Assembly: GCA_017547845.1 (NCBI GenBank)
Contig: JAFYNZ010000061.1
Span: 19,455 to 83,454 of the forward strand
Direction: 5' to 3'
Origin: Muribaculaceae bacterium
GTDB lineage: Bacteria; Bacteroidota; Bacteroidia; Bacteroidales; Muribaculaceae
Length of the DNA: 64,000 bases
The notes under the pieces are model-generated. The model did no database searches. It was not told the origin of the DNA and saw only the letters and a list, made by a program, of their open reading frames with translations. Position numbers and translations under genes: made by a program. Shown one piece after another: positions 59,129 to 64,000 of the stretch; position 1 is the first letter of the stretch, and each line of letters opens with the position of its first letter.

Positions 59129-59535
59129 TTTTTCGACACTTTTTTTTTCAAAAATTCTTTATTTTGCCCACTTTTTAGTTGTTTTTCGGTGTTTTCAACC
59201 CCTAATTTGGCCTCATAGGCACCTAAATACGATAATGAAGGCTCAATCTTATTCGCAAACAAACATCGCTACTCCGACAATCAACTCACCTAATTATTGA
59301 GACAAACTATAATAGCGATTACTAACCGCTCACCATTGATTTCCATCATAATTCGCACGCCTCGTTGATGTATCTATCCCACAATACCCGAAGCTGCGAA
59401 CAATATGATTGACATCAAATACATTAATTGCATAAAACCTATGGTAAATGTAAAACAAAAAAGTTTACACAACATAGTGATATATTATAAAAAAGTGGAT
59501 ATTTCAAGCACTTCAACTGTCAAAATGATACGCAT

Positions 59536-59554
59536 ATTTGATTTTCCATCAAAT
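59536..59554. promoter_or_regulatory. Dyad just upstream of the pfp promoter
   Basis: ATTTGAT (59536-59542) and ATCAAAT (59548-59554) are perfect inverted repeats with a 5-bp spacer. The dyad ends two bases before the -33 box, a typical activator or operator position. Confidence 0.5.
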
Positions 59555-59556
59555 TA

Positions 59557-59588
59557 GTTGTTGTTTTGGCATTTTTTTGCTAACTTTG
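59557..59588 (+). promoter_or_regulatory. Promoter of pfp
   Basis: GTTG at 59557-59560, a 20-bp spacer, then TAACTTTG at 59581-59588; ATG at 59660. Confidence 0.8.
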
Positions 59589-59659
59589 CAGTCGCAAATA
59601 TTTAGAGTAGAAGTTTTACGCATAAATTCAAGTAAAAAAATCAAAAAACTGATAGAAAA

Positions 59660-61315
59660 ATGAAGAAAAGTGCATTACAGCGTGTACGCTCAGAATATCA
59701 GCCAAAGCTACCCCACACTCTTCAGGGCGCCGTAAAAGCTAAAGCCGGCAAAGCCACTGAGTCCGTAGCAGACCAAGAAGAGATTAAAAAATTATTCCCT
59801 AATACATATGGTCTTCCTGTAGTCGAATTCGAAGAAGACCCAAATCCTACTCGCGTTGAAGAGCCTTTCAACGTCGGTATTATCCTCTCAGGTGGTCAAG
59901 CACCGGGCGGTCACAACGTAGTGAGTGGTATCTTCGACGGTATCAAATCTCTCAATCGCGAATGCCGTCTTTACGGCTTCCTTATGGGTCCTGCCGGATT
60001 TGTTGATCATCAATATATGGAGCTCACAGCAAGCATCATCAAAGAATATCGCAACACAGGTGGCTTCGACATCATCGGCTCAGGTCGTACTAAACTCGAA
60101 ACTCCGGAGCAATTCGACAAAGGTCTCAAGATTCTTGAAGAACTCAATATCAAGGCTTTGGTAATCATCGGCGGTGACGACTCCAACACCAACGCTGCAG
60201 TGCTTGCAGAATATTATAAGGCTAAAGGTGTCGATATCCAAGTAATCGGTGTGCCAAAGACCATTGACGGAGACTTGAAGAACGAATGGATCGAAACATC
60301 TTTCGGCTTCGACACTGCTTGCAAGGTATATAGCGAAGTTATCGGTAATATCCAGCGCGACTGCAACTCTTCAAAGAAATACTACCACTTCATCAAGCTC
60401 ATGGGACGCTCTGCTTCTCACATCGCTTTGGAGTGCGCACTTCAAACTCAGCCAAACATCTGCATCATCAGCGAAGAAATCTTGGCTAAGCGCATGACTC
60501 TCGACAACATCATCAGTCAAGTGGCTTATGTAGTGTCGGAACGTGCAAAATTAGGTTGGAACTTCGGTACTGTCCTCGTTCCTGAAGGTCTCATCGAGTT
60601 TATCCCTTCTATGAAAGCACTTATCGCCGAACTCAACGAAGTACTTGCAGCCCACAACGAAGAACTTGTAAACATTGACGATGACAACAAGATTATCACT
60701 ATCCACTCATATCTCAGCCCGGTAAATGCAGAGCTCTACAAGAGCCTTCCTAAGCAAATTGCTCTTCAGCTCAGCCTCGACCGCGACTCTCACGGCAACG
60801 TACAGGTGTCGCTCATTGAGACAGAACGCCTCATCAGTGAAATGGTGGAAGAACGCTTGGCCGAAATGAAGGAGCAAGGCCTCTATTGTGGTAAGTTTGC
60901 AACTCAACACCACTTCTTCGGTTACGAAGGTCGTTGTGCTGACCCATCAAACTTTGACGCCGATTACACATACGCATTGGGCTACAACGCAGCGATGCTT
61001 ATCAATGCCGGTTTGACTGGTTATATGTCATCAATTCGTAACCTCACAGGCCACACAGAAGAATGGATTGCCGGTGGTATTCCTATCACAATGATGATGA
61101 ATATGGAACGCCGTAACGGTCACCTCAAACCTGTAATCCAAAAGGCACTTGTCAATCTTAACGGCAAGCCTTACCTCAAGTTTGCGTCACAACGCGAAAC
61201 AAACAGCCTCAACACTCTCTACCAGTATCCGGGTCCTATCCAATACTTTGGACCACCGGAAGTGTGCGACCGCACATCGATGACTCTCATGCTCGAACAC
61301 GACAAAGAGTTCTAA
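59660..61315 (+). CDS. pfp: Diphosphate--fructose-6-phosphate 1-phosphotransferase
   Basis: The 551-residue enzyme phosphorylates fructose 6-phosphate with pyrophosphate instead of ATP, reversibly, at the main control point of glycolysis. The N-terminal loop GIILSGGQAPGGHNVV, the motif GGDDSNT (171-177) and PKTIDGDL (199-206), with its catalytic Asp, are visible. The second Asp of GGDD, where ATP enzymes have Gly, is the known mark of PPi dependence. It is the long form of about 550 residues. It is monocistronic with a dyad-flanked promoter and a strong terminator. Confidence 0.95.
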   Translation: MKKSALQRVRSEYQPKLPHTLQGAVKAKAGKATESVADQEEIKKLFPNTYGLPVVEFEEDPNPTRVEEPFNVGIILSGGQAPGGHNVVSGIFDGIKSLNRECRLYGFLMGPAGFVDHQYMELTASIIKEYRNTGGFDIIGSGRTKLETPEQFDKGLKILEELNIKALVIIGGDDSNTNAAVLAEYYKAKGVDIQVIGVPKTIDGDLKNEWIETSFGFDTACKVYSEVIGNIQRDCNSSKKYYHFIKLMGRSASHIALECALQTQPNICIISEEILAKRMTLDNIISQVAYVVSERAKLGWNFGTVLVPEGLIEFIPSMKALIAELNEVLAAHNEELVNIDDDNKIITIHSYLSPVNAELYKSLPKQIALQLSLDRDSHGNVQVSLIETERLISEMVEERLAEMKEQGLYCGKFATQHHFFGYEGRCADPSNFDADYTYALGYNAAMLINAGLTGYMSSIRNLTGHTEEWIAGGIPITMMMNMERRNGHLKPVIQKALVNLNGKPYLKFASQRETNSLNTLYQYPGPIQYFGPPEVCDRTSMTLMLEHDKEF

Positions 61316-61331
61316 ACCACACAATACATTC

Positions 61332-61370
61332 AGCAGGATTTACCCATCAAGTAAATCCTGCTTTTCTTTT
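61332..61370 (+). terminator. Terminator after pfp
   Basis: AGCAGGATTTAC (61332-61343) and GTAAATCCTGCT (61351-61362) form a perfect 12-bp stem, followed by TTTCTTTT. Confidence 0.9.
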
Positions 61371-61553
61371 CAAGCACTTTATCATCTATAGTATAGATAG
61401 TATGAGTAATTTCGACTATCTAATATATCTATAATATCTATCGCATCTACCCTCCCAAGACTCCATCTATTCAAAAGAAATCGCTCCGAAATCGACCATT
61501 TTGAAGGCACAATTTCGAAGCGAATGTGATATGATATATCGCTTAGACAACTG

Positions 61554-63416
61554 CTATTCGAGAGTGGCACGACGCACCTCGTCTACACCGTCAATGGTAT
61601 TGATATGGTCGATGATAGTCTGAAGTTCACCGATAGAGTGCACAAGCAGACAGATTTCGCAATCAGCAATTTCATCCTCTACAGATGTATTGATACTGAT
61701 CATCGGTAACTTAAGGCGATTGGTAATCATGTCGATGATATCAATCAGCAAGTGGTAGCGGTCGATAGCCTTGATGTCCAACTTAATAGGGTACATTCTG
61801 TCCTCATGCTCTTCAAGAGCAATGCTCACGATGGCATCACCCTTTTGAGCCGAAAGACTGATTGCTGATGGGCAATTGCGTTTGTGGACAGTGATTGTGC
61901 CATCAGCCTCCTTGAAACCGATTGTCTCATCACCCGGCAACGGGTGGCAGTTTTCGCAACGCACAATCTCCTCCTTAGCCTTCTTCAGCAACGACTTCAG
62001 ACCTTGGCGTGCTTTGTAGGTATGCACATACTCAGCCCAATCAGGCTGCGGTTTGTGACCTTCTGTGACACCGATTTCCACACAGTCGCCACGCTTGAGT
62101 GTGGTCTTAATCGAGCATAGTTTGCCATTGATACGAGCATACTGTGCGTTTTTGCCGATATCGGTATGTACCTCAAAAGCAAAGTCGAGTGCAGTAGCCC
62201 CCTTAGGCAAATTGACAGGCTTACCCTTCGGAGTATAGACCATGATATCGTCGTTGTAGAACGATGTCACGACATTCTCGATGAAGCTCGAGTTGCGGTG
62301 ATAGGTGATGTCTTGAAGCACCGACTTAAACTTCTCAAGCCAGTTGCTTTTGTTGCCTTGGCCGGCAACACACCAGAAGCGAGAGTTGGTAATCATCTGC
62401 TCCGAGCTGATATGTATCTCTTCCCACTCGCCAAACTGAGTCAAAATCTTGACATGAAAACTCTGATAACCGTTCTCCTTAGGCGAGTCGATATAATTGT
62501 TGATGCTCTCCGGCTTCTCCTTAAACTTATCGGTGAGCAACGAGTAAATCTTCAAAGCCATGGTCTTGTCCGACACATTCGGATCATCTGGGAAGACGAT
62601 TCTTACGAAATGGCGATGCTCCGTGTGCTTGAGGTCCGTACCGGTTGACTCCATCTTACGCCAGATGCTATAAGGCATACGATACTGCACTTCAATGCGT
62701 ACATTCAGACCATTTTCGTCCATAATCTTTTGTACCGAGTCGGTAAACTCTTTCAGCGGCTCGGCGTATGTGCGTTTGTCGCACTCAAGTGCCTCCACCA
62801 TATGTCCATACTCGCGAGGGCAACGGAAACGCATGCTGAGATTTTCGAGTTCGGTCTTGACAGCATACAGACCAAGACGATTGGCAAGTGGAGCATAGAA
62901 ATAGTCGGTCTCACCGGCAATCTTCATCTGCTTGTCGGGACGCATGCTCTCAAGCGTGCGCATATTGTGAAGACGGTCGGCGAGTTTGATAAGAATGGCA
63001 CGGATGTCATACTGCATAGAGTCAAGCATCTGCTTGAAATTGTCGAGCTGCTTACCGAGCACATACTTCTCCTTCTTCTTCTTAGTGACAACATCGACCA
63101 AAAACGCGACATCATCGCCAAACATTTCCTTGATTTCTTCGATAGTGTGGTCAGTATCCTCCACCACATCATGGAGAAAGGCTGCGATGACAGTGTTGGC
63201 GTCGAGCATAAGTTCAGCCGCCACAATCTCAGCCACCTCTACAGGGTGGATAATGTAGGGCTCACCCGATTTGCGTTTCTGCTTCTTGTGGGCTTCATTG
63301 GCAAACAAAAATGCGCTTTCGATGCGCTTCAAGTCTTCATAGTTCACACGAGCACACATCACATTGAGTATGTGATCCACCTTCTGTCGAGTCTCTTTGT
63401 TGTAATCTCTTTCCAT
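61554..63416 (-). CDS. RelA/SpoT homologue with intact hydrolase and degenerate synthetase domain
   Basis: The 620-residue protein has the long RSH layout: HD hydrolase (about 25-200), synthetase-like domain (about 235-345), TGS (about 392-455) and a C-terminal ACT domain (about 545-620). The hydrolase site is complete: His57, His82-Asp83, Glu86-Asp87 (LHDVVEDT) and Asp147 (KLADRLHNMRTL). In the synthetase region YSIWRKM and ENGYQSFH survive, but the catalytic Asp of the usual DxxAxRI motif is replaced (HRHFVRIV) and the ExQIRT motif reads EIHISS. It therefore probably degrades (p)ppGpp without making it. It is shorter than the usual RSH length of about 730 residues. Confidence 0.88.
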   Translation of the reverse strand: MERDYNKETRQKVDHILNVMCARVNYEDLKRIESAFLFANEAHKKQKRKSGEPYIIHPVEVAEIVAAELMLDANTVIAAFLHDVVEDTDHTIEEIKEMFGDDVAFLVDVVTKKKKEKYVLGKQLDNFKQMLDSMQYDIRAILIKLADRLHNMRTLESMRPDKQMKIAGETDYFYAPLANRLGLYAVKTELENLSMRFRCPREYGHMVEALECDKRTYAEPLKEFTDSVQKIMDENGLNVRIEVQYRMPYSIWRKMESTGTDLKHTEHRHFVRIVFPDDPNVSDKTMALKIYSLLTDKFKEKPESINNYIDSPKENGYQSFHVKILTQFGEWEEIHISSEQMITNSRFWCVAGQGNKSNWLEKFKSVLQDITYHRNSSFIENVVTSFYNDDIMVYTPKGKPVNLPKGATALDFAFEVHTDIGKNAQYARINGKLCSIKTTLKRGDCVEIGVTEGHKPQPDWAEYVHTYKARQGLKSLLKKAKEEIVRCENCHPLPGDETIGFKEADGTITVHKRNCPSAISLSAQKGDAIVSIALEEHEDRMYPIKLDIKAIDRYHLLIDIIDMITNRLKLPMISINTSVEDEIADCEICLLVHSIGELQTIIDHINTIDGVDEVRRATLE

Positions 63417-63473
63417 GCCGCAAAAAATTATTTATCGTTTCATAGGACAACTTCTGAAAGTGCCCTTATTTAG

Positions 63474-63523
63474 TTAATACTCTTAGGAGCTCAAGTTAAA
63501 GTATTAAGGATTTTTCTAAGAGT
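63474..63523. repeat. Two overlapping, mutually exclusive hairpins upstream of the RSH gene
   Basis: TTAATACT (63474-63481) pairs with AGTATTAA (63500-63507). ACTCTTAG (63479-63486) pairs with CTAAGAGT (63516-63523). The left arms overlap by three bases, so the full-length stems cannot form together. They lie 58-107 nt upstream of the RSH start on the minus strand. Confidence 0.5.
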
Positions 63524-63652
63524 TCCTATAAGTAGGAGATGCAACAAAACACTAAAACCTATCTATTTTAAGACAATATTTCGCTATTTTGAGACATTCA
63601 CACTGCGAAATTAGAAATCTTGACGCATTTTTGCAAATTTTTCGCCAAATAA

Positions 63653-63684
63653 TTTGGTGGTATCAGAAAAACTTCGTAACTTTG
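63653..63684 (+). promoter_or_regulatory. Promoter of tRNA-Cys
   Basis: TTTG at 63653-63656, a 20-bp spacer, then TAACTTTG at 63677-63684: a full consensus match. Confidence 0.88.
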
Positions 63685-63712
63685 CACTCGCAAACGGGAA
63701 ACGAATGCACAT

Positions 63713-63783
63713 GGTCTCATGTCCGAGTGGTTAGGTACCGGTCTGCAAAACCGTTCACACCAGTTCGAATCTGGTTGAGACCT
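63713..63783 (+). tRNA. tRNA-Cys (GCA anticodon)
   Basis: A 71-nt cloverleaf with acceptor GGTCTCA/TGAGACC, anticodon loop CTGCAAA (GCA) and T-arm ACCAG-TTCGAAT-CTGGT. The discriminator base is T73, the identity base of tRNA-Cys. CCA is not encoded. Its own promoter and terminator flank it. Confidence 0.95.
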
Positions 63784-63786
63784 CAT

Positions 63787-63817
63787 AGCGACTTCACTTC
63801 GAAGTCGCTTTTTTTAT
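63787..63817 (+). terminator. Terminator after tRNA-Cys
   Basis: AGCGACTTC (63787-63795) and GAAGTCGCT (63801-63809) form the stem; seven Ts follow. Confidence 0.92.
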
Positions 63818-63837
63818 TCCCCCACCCATCACAAATT

Positions 63838-63860
63838 CCACATTGATTTGGAGAATGTGG
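63838..63860 (-). terminator. Hairpin at the 3' end of the transposase gene
   Basis: CCACATT (63838-63844) and AATGTGG (63854-63860) are perfect inverted repeats 15 bp beyond the transposase stop. It may be a terminator or lie near the end of the insertion element; only one end is visible. Confidence 0.45.
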
Positions 63861-63874
63861 GGTTCAGTAGTTAT

Positions 63875-64000
63875 TTAGTGAGGGTAAGCGAAAAGTTTAG
63901 CTATGCGAAACAGGAAGAACTTCTTATCAACGACGCCTCTAAGGTTTGCTCTAAAAAGCTTGATTTTGGCGTTGAAAGATTCAGCCAAAGCGTTTGAAGA
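63875..64000 (-). mobile_element. Transposase, C-terminal fragment (5' part outside window)
   Basis: The minus strand is open from the window edge to a TAA at 63877-63875 and encodes 41 residues beginning SSNALAESFNAKIKLFRANL and ending LFAYPH. The pattern NAxAESFNAKIKxFRxxxRG followed by FFLxRxxKxFA is the C-terminal end of DDE transposases of the ISL3/ISAon1-like group common in Bacteroidota. The gene continues beyond base 64000, so intactness cannot be judged. It lies immediately downstream of the tRNA-Cys terminator. Confidence 0.8.

Larger units (their letters stand above)
59044..59659. other. 616-bp divergent region between tRNA-Met and pfp
   Basis: No gene is seen. It carries the tRNA-Met promoter (minus), a long AT-rich stretch with T runs near 59140-59165, a sequence resembling the intergenic element (CTAATTATTG and ATAATAGCGA, 59290-59319), and the dyad and promoter of pfp at the right end. 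Confidence 0.6.

Noticed and set aside
62730-63473. A 247-codon open frame on the plus strand opposite the RSH gene
   Set aside because: The RSH protein on the other strand is a clear family member over its full length; the plus-strand frame has no recognisable motif and is a shadow.
1-64000. CRISPR array, prophage, toxin-antitoxin or defence island
   Set aside because: I saw no regularly spaced direct repeats, phage structural genes, restriction-modification genes or paired small toxin-like ORFs. Intergenic regions are short and the genes are core functions.

Overview
The window is chromosomal DNA from a member of the Bacteroidota, most likely the Bacteroidales. Most genes sit behind the -7 box TAnnTTTG that is typical of this phylum, usually with a TTTG-like -33 box 19-21 bp upstream. 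The gene content agrees: a SusC/SusD pair, a Rho factor with a large disordered insertion, the type IX secretion translocon SprA next to ruvA, secreted proteins with type IX-like C-terminal domains, an Rnf complex and a PPi-dependent phosphofructokinase. Family-level placement (Muribaculaceae- or Prevotella-like) is a guess. Nearly everything is core genome. The only mobile DNA is a transposase 3' end at the right edge.

Layout. 1-5.1 kb: 3' end of clpB, a Crp/Fnr-type regulator, a YciO-type protein, mdh, then a thioredoxin-like lipoprotein, mtnN, luxS and a BASS transporter packed as an operon. 6.2-12.2 kb: SusC, SusD and a secreted histidine phosphatase. 12.4-17.9 kb: lysC, a secreted HAF-repeat protein, threonine aldolase, a B3/4-domain protein and a cysteine-free thioredoxin-fold protein behind a structured leader. 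18.1-31.1 kb: ruvA-sprA, aspS, a Nif3-like protein plus a zinc-ribbon coiled-coil protein, and fabD. 31.3-37.7 kb: a secreted Omp28-like protein (-), asd (+), a TonB-type outer membrane barrel (-) and a DUF975 membrane protein (-). 37.9-44.3 kb: an OPT transporter (+), a Na/Pi cotransporter (-) and a PhoB/PhoR-like two-component pair (+). 44.5-49.9 kb: the complete operon rseC-rnfB-C-D-G-E-A on the minus strand. 50.3-58.8 kb: rho and ybaK, then hisS running directly into a metal-chelate ABC importer and two poorly known genes. 59-64 kb: tRNA-Met (-), pfp (+), a RelA/SpoT homologue (-), tRNA-Cys (+) and the transposase end.

How the genes fit together. lysC and asd supply the first two steps of the aspartate amino-acid pathway. 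mtnN and luxS recycle S-adenosylhomocysteine and make the AI-2 precursor. mdh, rnf and pfp belong to anaerobic energy metabolism. SprA would export the two proteins with type IX-like tails. The two-component pair beside the Na/Pi transporter suggests phosphate control.

Most notable observations: a 22-bp dyad shared upstream of mdh and fabD, with a weaker relative near the rnf promoter; a RelA/SpoT homologue with an intact hydrolase site but a degraded synthetase site; a structured leader before a GTG-started, cysteine-free thioredoxin-fold gene; a perfect 12-bp inverted repeat between susD and the phosphatase gene; and a C-rich, G-poor rho leader. No CRISPR array, prophage, integrated element or obvious defence system was found.
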